Notes under the pieces: generated by a model
Seen by the model: only the letters and a program-made list of their open reading frames with translations
What the model was told of the DNA's origin: nothing
Databases searched by the model: none
Program-made: the position numbers and the translations under genes
Origin: Novosphingobium silvae
GTDB taxonomy: Bacteria > Pseudomonadota > Alphaproteobacteria > Sphingomonadales > Sphingomonadaceae
Direction: 5' to 3'
Length of the DNA stretch: 64,000 bases
Assembly: GCF_009856825.1 (NCBI RefSeq)
Contig: NZ_WVTD01000008.1
Location: 1 to 64,000 of the forward strand
In this document: piece after piece, positions 53,203-61,794 of the stretch
How the letters are laid out: each line of letters starts with the position of its first letter
How positions within the stretch are numbered: the first letter of the stretch is position 1

Positions 53203-53930
53203 GGCTGCATCACTACCCAGCGCAGGCCATCTTGCGCAACCTCGGTGGCGAGCGCGGAGTTCGCCGTCCACAGCGCCCAGGGCCGCCCGCCATACGCCGG
53301 CTCGAACCGGTCGCGCACCAGCCACAGGTTGCGGTCGAGCTTGTGGGCGACGGCATAGCGCGACTGGAACGGCGGCGTCACCTTGAGGATCACCGGCTTG
53401 CCGGTATGCGTCTCCACCTGGTTCAGGAACGTCATGAGTTCGCTTTCCACTCTGGCGTCGCTGACCCGCACCGGGCAGGCATCGGCCAGCATGTCGAGCT
53501 CGACTGCCGGCGGCAGCAGGCGCGCGTCGCGCGGAACCGTGGTGACGAAGTTCGCCGCCTGGGTTCCGGCGGGCTGGCACGGGTCGTAGCGGTGGAGCGC
53601 GCCCACCTCCATCCCGGCCGCCCGCGCCGCCTCGAAGTTCTCGACGAAGCGGGGGTCGCGCGCGAAAGCGCTGGCGCTGGCATCGACATAGGCGAAATCC
53701 GCGCCGATCGCCTTCAACGCACTGAAGCTGACCTCGCCGTCGTCCGCGCCGATCTCCACGCCCTGTACCGCGTAGACGCCGCGCTCCGGCGTCCAGTGGC
53801 GCAAGTGCCACCAGCCCCATGCGCCCGCCCCGATAGCCGCCAGCACCAGCGCGCCCAGCAGGCGCAGGCGCCAATCCCCTTTCGAAGATGCGCCGCCTTT
53901 TGCGGATCCGCCGCCCTTCCTTGCCGCCAT
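53199..53930 (-). CDS. GH25-like protein with altered acidic residues
   Basis: A 243-residue protein with an N-terminal transmembrane anchor (LLGALVLAAIGAGAWGWW) and a GH25 lysozyme-like domain. The usual Asp in the first motif is Glu59 (QGVEIGADDG), and the usual DxE is Glu144-Leu-Asp146 (LPPAVELDM). The fold is still visible in the middle (ADFAYVDASASAFARDPRF, GMEVGALHRY). Catalysis is uncertain. It is coupled to cdd by a 4-nt overlap (ATGA). Confidence 0.8.
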   Translation of the reverse strand: MAARKGGGSAKGGASSKGDWRLRLLGALVLAAIGAGAWGWWHLRHWTPERGVYAVQGVEIGADDGEVSFSALKAIGADFAYVDASASAFARDPRFVENFEAARAAGMEVGALHRYDPCQPAGTQAANFVTTVPRDARLLPPAVELDMLADACPVRVSDARVESELMTFLNQVETHTGKPVILKVTPPFQSRYAVAHKLDRNLWLVRDRFEPAYGGRPWALWTANSALATEVAQDGLRWVVMQP

Positions 53931-53940
53931 CGCCCTGCCC

Positions 53941-54423
53941 TCAACCGCGGATGTGGAGGACGCAGATCAGCGTGAAGAGGCGGCGCGCGGTGGCATGGTC
54001 CGTCTCGACCTTGCCGTGGAGGCGGTCGATCAACAGCTCGGCGGCCTCGTTGTGGACACCGCGCCGGGCCATATCGATCGTCTCGATCTCCTGCGGGCTC
54101 GCCTTGCGAATCGCCTGGTAGTAGCTTTCGCATATCGCGAAGTATTCGCGGATCGGGCGGCGGAAGCGGCCAAGGCCCAGCACAAGGGTTTCCAGGGCCG
54201 TCCCATCGTCGGCGGAAATGTCGAGGCTGAGGCGGCCGTCACGCACTGCAAGGCGCAGGCGGTAGGGGCCCTCGTGCCCGGCCGCACTCGCCCGCAAGGG
54301 GCGGAACACGTTGTCCTCGATCAGGTCGAAGATCGCGATGCGCCGCTCCTGCTCGATGTCCGCGTTGCGCCACAGGATGGTCGCATCGTCGAGCTCGATG
54401 TGGGAGATGCGCGGGTCCGCCAT
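53941..54423 (-). CDS. UPF0262 family protein
   Basis: A 160-residue soluble protein of UPF0262, a family seen in alphaproteobacteria. Segments include ISHIELDDATILWRNADIEQ, LGRFRRPIREYFAICESYYQ and AARRLF-type C-terminus TARRLFTLICVLHIRG. Function unknown. The ATG for MADPRIS is used. It is divergent from dnaB (213 nt) and starts a minus-strand run with the GH25-like and cdd genes. Confidence 0.88.
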   Translation of the reverse strand: MADPRISHIELDDATILWRNADIEQERRIAIFDLIEDNVFRPLRASAAGHEGPYRLRLAVRDGRLSLDISADDGTALETLVLGLGRFRRPIREYFAICESYYQAIRKASPQEIETIDMARRGVHNEAAELLIDRLHGKVETDHATARRLFTLICVLHIRG

Positions 54424-54636
54424 GATCGTGGAGCCTTTACGCGCTTGCGGCATGGGGGGGAAGTGGGCTTGCGATACATATCGGCAACAAGCGCCCGGGC
54501 CGGTGCAAGCATGCAACAAGCCGCGCCGGCCGCCAGCTCTGTCAGGGCGATCCCCGGGCCTTCCACAGCTTGTGGATTAATATCGGCCTTGCCCCGGCTT
54601 GCCCGATTCACTCGCCGCGAGCATTGTGCCGCGCTT

Positions 54637-56160
54637 ATGGCCCAGCAAGATCTTCTCGTCCGCGCCGATGACGGCGCTCCGGCCGCCGTGCGCGCCCTTC
54701 CCGCGAACGTCGAGGCGGAAGCCGCCTTCCTCGGCGCGGTGCTGATCGACAACCGCGTGATCGAGGAACTGCAGACGCAGCTTGGGCCGCAGCACTTCTT
54801 CGAACCCGTCCACGCGCGCCTTTACGAGCGTATCCTTCAGCTGCTCGACCGCAAGGCGGTGGTCACGCCCGTCACGCTGCGCCCCTATTTCGAGGCCGAC
54901 GAAGCGCTGAAGGCGCTGGGCGGCGTCTCGTACCTCGCGCGGCTGACGGCGGACGGCCAGGGCCTGCTGGCCCCGCGCGAGCTGGCGGACCAGATCTACG
55001 ACCTGGCGCTCCTGCGCGAACTGATCTCGGTGGGGCGCAACCTCGTCGAGAGCGCGATGGACACCTCCGAATCGGTGGAGCCGCAGGAGCAGATCGAACG
55101 CGCCGAAGCCGCGCTCTACCAGGTGGCCGAAGGCGCCGCCACCGCCAGCGAGGCGCAGAGCTTCGGCGTCGCCACGCGCACCGCGATCCAGGCGATCGAG
55201 AAGGCGTTCAACTCGGGCGGCCACATCTCGGGCCGCACCACGGGCCTGACCTCGGTCAACCAGAAGATCGGCGGCCTGCACGATTCCGACCTCATTATCC
55301 TTGCCGGCCGCCCGGGCATGGGCAAGACCTCGCTCGTCACCAACATCGCCTTCAACACCGCCCAGCGCTATGTCGACGACACCGAGCGCGACGGCATCGC
55401 GCCCGAGAAGTCGGTCGGCGCTCCGGTTGCCTTCTTCAGCCTCGAAATGAGCGCCGACCAGCTGGCCACGCGTATCCTGGCCGAGCAGTCGAACATCAGC
55501 TCCGAAGCGCTGCGCATGGGCAAGATCAGCCGCGAAGATTTCCAGCAGCTGTCCTTCGCCAGCCAGCGGCTTGCCGAACTGCCGCTCTACATCGACGATA
55601 CCCCCGGCCTCACCATCGCGGGCCTGCGCACCCGCGCGCGTCGCCTGAAGCGCCGCCACAACATCGGCCTCGTCATCATCGACTACCTGCAGCTGCTGAC
55701 GGGCTCGGGCCGCGCCAACGACAACCGCGTGAACGAGATCTCGGAAATCTCGCGCGGGCTGAAGACGCTGGCAAAGGAACTGAGCGTGCCGGTGATCGCG
55801 CTCTCGCAGCTGTCCCGCGCGGTGGAACAGCGCGAGGACAAGCGGCCGATGCTGTCCGACCTTCGCGAATCCGGCTCGATCGAGCAGGACGCCGACATGG
55901 TCTGGTTCGTCTATCGCGAGGACTACTACGTCAAGGCGACCGAGCCCAAGTTCCCGAGTGACATGGACGGCCCTGACGTCAAGGACAAGTGGGAAACCTG
56001 GCGCCAGAAGATGGAGGAGGTCACCGGCCTTTCCGAGCTCATCATCGCCAAGCAGCGCCACGGCGCCACCGGAAAGGTGCGCCTGCGCTTCGAGGCGCGG
56101 ATCACCAAGTTCTCCGACCTCGCGCCCGACGACATGCGCGCCGCATTCGAAAGCGACTGA
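54637..56160 (+). CDS. dnaB: Replicative DNA helicase DnaB
   Basis: A 507-residue hexameric helicase that unwinds DNA at the fork. N-terminal domain NVEAEAAFLGAVLIDNRV, then Walker A GRPGMGKTSL, FSLEMSADQLATRI, Walker B VIIDYLQLL and ALSQLSRAVEQREDKRP. It contains an insertion (DDTERDGIAPEKSVG) also seen in alphaproteobacterial DnaB. No intein is present. The ATG at 54637 is the natural start; upstream frame is non-coding. Confidence 0.96.
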   Translation: MAQQDLLVRADDGAPAAVRALPANVEAEAAFLGAVLIDNRVIEELQTQLGPQHFFEPVHARLYERILQLLDRKAVVTPVTLRPYFEADEALKALGGVSYLARLTADGQGLLAPRELADQIYDLALLRELISVGRNLVESAMDTSESVEPQEQIERAEAALYQVAEGAATASEAQSFGVATRTAIQAIEKAFNSGGHISGRTTGLTSVNQKIGGLHDSDLIILAGRPGMGKTSLVTNIAFNTAQRYVDDTERDGIAPEKSVGAPVAFFSLEMSADQLATRILAEQSNISSEALRMGKISREDFQQLSFASQRLAELPLYIDDTPGLTIAGLRTRARRLKRRHNIGLVIIDYLQLLTGSGRANDNRVNEISEISRGLKTLAKELSVPVIALSQLSRAVEQREDKRPMLSDLRESGSIEQDADMVWFVYREDYYVKATEPKFPSDMDGPDVKDKWETWRQKMEEVTGLSELIIAKQRHGATGKVRLRFEARITKFSDLAPDDMRAAFESD

Positions 56161-56230
56161 CGCTTGCGCGGGCGATCCCTCCCGCGTCCCGGCGCGCCTT
56201 CGGCGAGGCTCCGGCCATGACGGGCCGGCC

Positions 56231-56971
56231 ATGATGGAGCGCGGCGTGCTCCTCGTCGCCGGGGGTTCCGGTTCGATCGGGAGCGCGATCGCGCGCATGG
56301 CGCTGGACGAGGGGTGGAGCGTGGCGCTCCACGGGCGCAGTCCGGACAAAGTGCAGGCCCTCGTCGCCGGCATGGCGCCTCTCGGCACGCTCGACGGGTT
56401 CGTCGCCGACCTGCGGGAAGAGGATGCCGCCGAAGTGCTGGTGGCCGAAGTTGCCGAACAGTTCGGGCGGATCGATGCCGTGATCGACTGCACGGCCACT
56501 GGTCCCGAAGGCATCACCGGCCTGTTTCCCGAGACCGCGCCCGATGTCTTCGGCGATTTCCTCAATGTCTCTGTCGGCTGGGTCGAGCGGCTTGCCCACG
56601 CGGCCTACCCCTACATTTCGCAGCAGGGCGGCACGCTGATCGCCTTCGTCTCGGACGCCGGGATCTACGCGGCGCCGCGCCAGACGCTGATCGGGGCGGC
56701 GCGGGCGGGCACCATCGGCTTCATCCGCAATTTCGCGGTGGAGGCGGCGCGCGACGGCATCCGCGCGCACGTCATCTCGCCTAGCTTCGTGGCGGGCAGC
56801 GCCAGTGCCGAGGCGCTCGGTTCCGAGCGGATGGCCCGCGCCGCCGCACGCGCCGGGCTCGGCCTTCCCGGGCCTGAGGACATCGCCCCGCTTGCGCTGT
56901 TCCTGTGCAGCGCGGGCGCCCGGCGGATCACCGGGCAGGTTATCAGCGTGAACGGCGGCCTCAACGCCTGA
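56231..56971 (+). CDS. SDR-like protein lacking the YxxxK motif
   Basis: A 246-residue SDR-fold protein. The nucleotide site GGSGSIGSAIAR is intact, and strand/helix pattern follows enzymes such as 3-oxoacyl reductases. At the catalytic position, where active members have YSASK, this protein has LIGAAR, and Ser is displaced (FVSDAGIYA). It may bind NAD(P) without classical activity. A start codon pair lies at 56231/56234. It is 70 nt downstream of dnaB. Confidence 0.8.
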   Translation: MMERGVLLVAGGSGSIGSAIARMALDEGWSVALHGRSPDKVQALVAGMAPLGTLDGFVADLREEDAAEVLVAEVAEQFGRIDAVIDCTATGPEGITGLFPETAPDVFGDFLNVSVGWVERLAHAAYPYISQQGGTLIAFVSDAGIYAAPRQTLIGAARAGTIGFIRNFAVEAARDGIRAHVISPSFVAGSASAEALGSERMARAAARAGLGLPGPEDIAPLALFLCSAGARRITGQVISVNGGLNA

Positions 56972-57155
56972 CCGGCGCGTTCGCGGCACGCCTTGCACGA
57001 TCCGCGCTTGCCCTCCGGCCGCGCCGGTCTACCCCGGCCCTATCACGAAGCCTCTACCACGAGGCGCTCTGGCCTACCCCGCAACCGCGCGCCCGCTTGC
57101 GGGTTTGTGGATGCAAAAGAGCGGAAGAAGAGGACAACCATGAGCGGGACACTGC

Positions 57156-58343
57156 TTGCCTGAAACGACCCTTGCCGGTGCGATCCCGCATTCCGCTCAC
57201 CGACCCGCACCCGACCTGCCCCGCGAACAGGCGAGCGACCCTGCCGAGACTTTCGGCGAGCGAGAAGCGCGGCGGCGTTCCGACGCGATCCGCATCGCGC
57301 GCGTGGTATGCATCACCGGCGTCGTCTATGTCCACGCGTGGACGGGGCTTGACGGGCACAGCCTCGAACTCGCGCGCGGCACGCCGCAGGAAATCCTGCG
57401 CTGGGTGCTGATGGAAGCCTTCGGGCGCAGCGCGGTGCCGCTGCTGGGCCTTATATCCGGATGGCTGGTGGCGGGGTCGGGCCGCACGCGCGAATGGCGC
57501 AGCCACATCGCCCGCAAGGCGCGCACGATCCTGCTGCCGATGGTGCTGTGGAACCTCATCGCCATCGCCTTCGTCTCGGGCGCGGCGATGCTGCTGGGCC
57601 TTGCCGCGCCGGTCCCGCAGTCGCTCGGCTGGGTGCTGCAGGAAGTGCTCATCATCAGCCATCCGCCCGACATCAACGTGCAGATGCCTTTTCTGCGCGA
57701 CCTGTTCCTGTGCATGGTGCTTGCGCCGCTGCTCGTGCGCATGCCCACGTGGAGCCTTGCTCTCCTCGCGCTCGGCGCGGGAGCATGCCATGTGCTGGGG
57801 CTTGGCCCGCCGGTCATCCTGCGCGCCTCGATCCTGATGTTCTTCACGCTTGGCATCGTCGCCCGCCGGGCCGGGCTTGCCGAGCGCGTGCCCGCATGGC
57901 CGCTGTTGCCGGTCGTGCTGCCCTTCGCCGTGCTCATGCCGCTGCACCTCTACACGGCGGTGGGCGACGTGCGCCCCTTCGACGATGCCTCCACCGCCGC
58001 GCTGGACCTTGCGGTGCGCGTCGCCGCCTCGCTTGCCGTGTGGCGTCTGGCATGGGCCGTGGCGGGAAGCCGGGCGGCGCCGGTCCTGCACCGGATCGAG
58101 CCCTACATGTTCTTCTATTTCTGCGCCCACCTCGTTCTGCTGTGGCTGTTCGGGCCGATGATCGGGCAGCTGACCGGCAAGCTCGGCTCCCCGCTCTATC
58201 CCCTCTACCTGCTTGCGCAGCCGTTCCTGATCCTCGCCGCCGTGGTGGGAATCGCGCAAGGGTTGATGCGCGTCGCCCCCCGTGCCGCCAAAGTGCTGAG
58301 CGGCGGGCGCCTCACGCGAGGAGCGCCGGGGCGCACGGGCTGA
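57156..58343 (+). CDS. Acyltransferase-3-like integral membrane protein
   Basis: A 395-residue protein with about ten membrane helices and the acyltransferase-3 hallmark region (VVYVHAWTGLDG, AVPLLGLISGWLV, then IARKARTILLPMVLWN). These enzymes O-acylate surface sugars or lipids. The start used is a TTG at 57156. It overlaps the stop of a seven-codon frame (ATG at 57140, MSGTLLA) that has the better ribosome binding site (GGAAGAAGAGGA), so start assignment is uncertain and translation may be coupled. Confidence 0.75.
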   Translation: MPETTLAGAIPHSAHRPAPDLPREQASDPAETFGEREARRRSDAIRIARVVCITGVVYVHAWTGLDGHSLELARGTPQEILRWVLMEAFGRSAVPLLGLISGWLVAGSGRTREWRSHIARKARTILLPMVLWNLIAIAFVSGAAMLLGLAAPVPQSLGWVLQEVLIISHPPDINVQMPFLRDLFLCMVLAPLLVRMPTWSLALLALGAGACHVLGLGPPVILRASILMFFTLGIVARRAGLAERVPAWPLLPVVLPFAVLMPLHLYTAVGDVRPFDDASTAALDLAVRVAASLAVWRLAWAVAGSRAAPVLHRIEPYMFFYFCAHLVLLWLFGPMIGQLTGKLGSPLYPLYLLAQPFLILAAVVGIAQGLMRVAPRAAKVLSGGRLTRGAPGRTG

Positions 58344-58346
58344 ACC

Positions 58347-59138
58347 TTACCTCCCGCCCGGCAGCAGCGGCGCCGGGGCGAAGGCCAGCGCCACCAGTCC
58401 CCACAGTGCGAGCAGGACCATGACCCCGCCGATCCACTGCGTCAGGATCTTGGGGTTCGCCCGCCGCGTCACCAGCGCGCCCACCGGCGCTGCCACCACC
58501 CCGCCCACGAGCAGCCCCGAGGCCGCCATCGCGAAGGACTGGACGCCCAGCGAGCCGACGAAGGCCGAAAGCACGGTCACGCTCACGAAGAACTCTGCCG
58601 CGTTTACGGTGCCCACCGCCATGCGCGGGGTCATGCCCTGCGCGATGAGGCTGCCTGTCGACACCGGGCCCCAGGCGCCGCCGAACGCATCGAGGAAGCC
58701 CGAGGCAAAGCCCAGCGGCCCCACCATGCGCATGCGCCGGTACGCCTGCGCCCGCCGTGCGCCGCTCCACATGAGGTAGATGCCCACCGCCGCGAAGTAG
58801 ACCAGCACCACCGGCCGCACGAACGTGAGATGCAGGTGCGTCAGCGCCCAGACGCCCAGCATTCCTCCCGCGATGCCCGGAATGACGAGGCGCGCGAAGA
58901 GCGGCCAGTCGATATTGCGCTGCAGGCCATGGGCCAGGCCCGAGACGCCGCTGGTGAACCCCTCCACCGCATGGGTGACGGACGAGGCGGTCGCGGGCGG
59001 CAGGCCCAGCACCACCAGCAGCGCATTGGCGATCACCCCGAAAGCCATGCCGAGCGCGGAATCGACCAGCTGCGCGAAGAAGCCGGCAGCGATGAAGGGG
59101 GCAAGCTCCGCCCATGGGATCGCCGAGAAGTCGATCAT
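58347..59138 (-). CDS. TSUP (TauE/SafE) family permease
   Basis: A 263-residue membrane protein of about eight helices with TauE/SafE patterns (LVDSALGMAFGVIANALLV, GFLDAFGGAWGPV). The family moves sulfite, sulfoacetate or related anions. It is coupled to the ATP-grasp gene (ATGA overlap, 4 nt) and converges on the acyltransferase gene with only 3 nt between them. Confidence 0.87.
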   Translation of the reverse strand: MIDFSAIPWAELAPFIAAGFFAQLVDSALGMAFGVIANALLVVLGLPPATASSVTHAVEGFTSGVSGLAHGLQRNIDWPLFARLVIPGIAGGMLGVWALTHLHLTFVRPVVLVYFAAVGIYLMWSGARRAQAYRRMRMVGPLGFASGFLDAFGGAWGPVSTGSLIAQGMTPRMAVGTVNAAEFFVSVTVLSAFVGSLGVQSFAMAASGLLVGGVVAAPVGALVTRRANPKILTQWIGGVMVLLALWGLVALAFAPAPLLPGGR

Positions 59139-60514
59139 GCGTGGCCTCCCGCGCCGCTCTTTCGCCTTCGCTTACGGCCAAAGCGCCCGGCGGGCGCCGT
59201 CAGCATGAACAGGACCGGGAAGCCAAGCGCCAGAAGCGTCACCACGCCCGAGAGCACCGGCTCCGCCCCGGCCAGCCAGGGCAGCACGGCGGCCCATATG
59301 GCGACGCCCAGCACGATCAGCAGCGTGCGCTCCTGCGCGCGCTCGTCGTGGACGGAGAGCTCGGACGCGCTGCGTCCCTCGAACAGGGAACGCAGGCCAA
59401 GCCCCGTGCGGCTGCGTCGGTCCACCAGCGGGGCGGGGAAGCTCGCCTGCATCAGGGCGGCGATGCCGCTTGCGATCATGCGAAGGCCCACCGCGCTGGC
59501 AAAGCGGCGGAACTCCGCATTGCGATCGGTCAGCGCGCGAAGGCCGCTGCGCCCGCCGAAGACCATGTCGGCCAGCGCGGTGCTTTCGGCAAGGACGGGC
59601 GCAGCCTCTTGCACGGCGTCCTGCGTTGCGATGACCCATTCCAGGATCGCGGTGGGCACGTCCATCCCGGTCGCCCGCTCGAGCCCCTGGAAGCCGGGCG
59701 CCGAGTTCGCCTCGCAGATGCGATAGCCATCCTCGTCGAAGAGGATGTCGATCCCGGTGATGTCGAGTTGCAGCACGTCGGCGGCCTGCACCGCCAGTTC
59801 CGCCATCTCCTGCGGCGGGTTGTATGCAACGCCCACTCCGCCAAGCGACACGTTGGACTTGAACCCGCCCGTCAGCGAGCGGCGCTCCATCGCGGCGACG
59901 ACCCGCCCGCCCACCACAAGCACGCGCACATCGCGGCCGTGGCTGGCGCGCACATAGTGCTGGAGGATGAAGTCCGCCTTCGCCTCTGCGCTTTCGAGAA
60001 GGCCGGCAAGGTCCTCGAACTGGCTGCGATCCTCGCACTTGAGGACGCCCGCGCCGCGCGTTCCCTTCAGCGTCTTGACGATGACCGGGAAGCCCAGTTC
60101 GCGCTCGACCAGATCGATGTCGACGGGGAAATTGCCCAGCATCGTGCGCGGGATCGGCAGCCCGGCCCGGTTCAGCGTCTGGAGCGTGTGCAGCTTGTCG
60201 GAAACGGTCTCGATCGTCTCGGGCCCGTTGACCAGCCGCACGCCGCGCCGCTGGATGTGGCGCAGCAGCGCCAGCGTGAAGTAGTCCGTCTCCGCCCCGG
60301 TGCGGCAGATCACGAAGTCGGGGCGCTCCACCGCCGCCCCCTGGTACTTCATCGCCCAGTCGCTTCCGGTCCCCACCACCAGCTCGAAGCGGTGGGGCTG
60401 GAAGACGTGCAGTTCCACTCCCAGCGCCCCGGCGGCCTCCTGGAAGCGGAACACCTCCGGCACCTCGGGGATCGCCGGGTCGAGTTCATGCTGAAACAGT
60501 ATCCAGCCGCGCAA
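59135..60514 (-). CDS. RimK-like ATP-grasp ligase with C-terminal membrane helices
   Basis: A roughly 459-residue protein. The N-terminal half is RimK/glutathione-synthase-like (VERPDFVICRTGAETDYF, GFPVIVKTLKGTRGAGV, HGRDVRVLVVGGR, ICEANSAPGF). After about residue 400 two hydrophobic segments (LLIVLGVAIWAAVLPWLAG and GVVTLLALGFPVLFMLT) predict anchoring. I favour the TTG at 60514 (GGGGGG upstream); an ATG at 60643 would add unrelated residues. It may ligate an amino acid to a protein or peptide. Confidence 0.75.
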   Translation of the reverse strand: MRGWILFQHELDPAIPEVPEVFRFQEAAGALGVELHVFQPHRFELVVGTGSDWAMKYQGAAVERPDFVICRTGAETDYFTLALLRHIQRRGVRLVNGPETIETVSDKLHTLQTLNRAGLPIPRTMLGNFPVDIDLVERELGFPVIVKTLKGTRGAGVLKCEDRSQFEDLAGLLESAEAKADFILQHYVRASHGRDVRVLVVGGRVVAAMERRSLTGGFKSNVSLGGVGVAYNPPQEMAELAVQAADVLQLDITGIDILFDEDGYRICEANSAPGFQGLERATGMDVPTAILEWVIATQDAVQEAAPVLAESTALADMVFGGRSGLRALTDRNAEFRRFASAVGLRMIASGIAALMQASFPAPLVDRRSRTGLGLRSLFEGRSASELSVHDERAQERTLLIVLGVAIWAAVLPWLAGAEPVLSGVVTLLALGFPVLFMLTAPAGRFGRKRRRKSGAGGHA

Positions 60515-60701
60515 GGCGTAAGCCCCCCGTTGATTTTCGTGTCGTGACCGGGTCGCCTCCGCCCTTGCGGTCGGCCTCCGGTCGATGAAGTCGCGGCCGC
60601 TCCCGGGATGCGAAAGGCCCGGTTGCGAAAGGCGCGATTGCAAGTGCCCTGCCGCGCGCAGTAAGTAGAGGGCAAATAGGGGACAGGAAAGCTCTTATCG
60701 C

Positions 60702-61682
60702 ATGGACAGCATCGACATCGCACCCGTCGATCCCCAGCCTTCCCGCCTGCGCGAAGGCATGGTGGCGATCCCCGCCGGCACCTTCACGATGGGCTCGGAC
60801 CGCTTCTACCCCGAGGAAGCGCCCACCCGCCGGGTCTTCGTCGATGCTTTCCTGATCGATCGCGCGCCGGTGACCAACCGGGAGTTCGCCGCCTTCGTCG
60901 AGGCCACCGGCTACACCACTCTAGCCGAGATCGCGCCCGATCCCAAAGACTACCCCGGGATGTCGCCCGAGATGGGCCGCGCCGGATCGCTCGTCTTCCG
61001 CAAGACCGCGTCGCCGGTCGACACCAGCAATGTGGCGAACTGGTGGCAGTTCACTTTCGGCGCGGACTGGAAGCATCCGCTGGGGCCGGACGAAGATGTC
61101 GAGAGCCTTGGCCTCTGGGATCACCCGGTGGTGCAGGTCGCCTATGCCGATGCGCAGGCCTATGCCGAATGGGCCGGAAAGGACCTGCCGACCGAGGCCG
61201 AGTTCGAGTATGCCGCACGCGGCGGGCTGGACGGCGCGGACTATGCCTGGGGCGACGAACTGGCGCCCGGCGGCGCGATGATGGCGAACTACTGGCAGGG
61301 GCTGTTTCCCTTCGCCAACCAGTTGCTCGACGGGTGGGAGCGTACTTCTCCGGTCGGCACGTTCCCCGCCAACGGCTATGGCCTCGTCGATATGATCGGC
61401 AACACCTGGGAATGGACGCAGGACTGGTGGAGCGACCGGCCCGAGCTTCCGCGCGGCTCAGGTTCGTGCTGCAAGCTTGAAAATCCGCGCGGCGCCCGGC
61501 TGAGGGACAGCTACGACCCCGCGCAGCCGCGGATCAGGATCGGCCGCAAGGTCATCAAGGGCGGCTCGCACCTATGCGCGGCGAACTACTGCCAACGCTA
61601 CCGCCCCGCCGCGCGCCATCCCGAAGCGATCGACACGTCCACCTCGCATATCGGCTTCCGCTGCGTCGTGCGGAAGGGGTGA
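60702..61682 (+). CDS. Formylglycine-generating enzyme family protein
   Basis: A 326-residue SUMF1/FGE-type protein. The oxidative Cys pair of active FGE is present (C292 and C297, in GGSHLCAANYCQRYRP), with the N-terminal VAIPAGTFTMGSDRFYPEE and GNTWEWTQDWW. True FGE converts a Cys in sulfatases to formylglycine; no sulfatase gene is in this window. Some relatives instead form thiol or ergothioneine-type products. The ATG at 60702 is the natural start. Confidence 0.88.
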   Translation: MDSIDIAPVDPQPSRLREGMVAIPAGTFTMGSDRFYPEEAPTRRVFVDAFLIDRAPVTNREFAAFVEATGYTTLAEIAPDPKDYPGMSPEMGRAGSLVFRKTASPVDTSNVANWWQFTFGADWKHPLGPDEDVESLGLWDHPVVQVAYADAQAYAEWAGKDLPTEAEFEYAARGGLDGADYAWGDELAPGGAMMANYWQGLFPFANQLLDGWERTSPVGTFPANGYGLVDMIGNTWEWTQDWWSDRPELPRGSGSCCKLENPRGARLRDSYDPAQPRIRIGRKVIKGGSHLCAANYCQRYRPAARHPEAIDTSTSHIGFRCVVRKG

Positions 61683-61738
61683 CCGGCGGCCCTTTGCGGT
61701 GCAGGCGGGCGGGGCCTGATGCGAAAAGGCCTAACGAA

Positions 61739-61762
61739 AAGGGGAGCCGTGAGGCTCCCCTT
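61739..61762 (-). terminator. Intrinsic terminator after the BON gene
   Basis: AAGGGGAGCC and GGCTCCCCTT form a 10-bp stem with a 4-nt loop. On the minus strand a TTTTCGTT tract follows. It lies 33 nt past the BON-protein stop. Confidence 0.85.
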
Positions 61763-61794
61763 CCCGAGGAAACGAATGTGGTCGATGCGACGGC

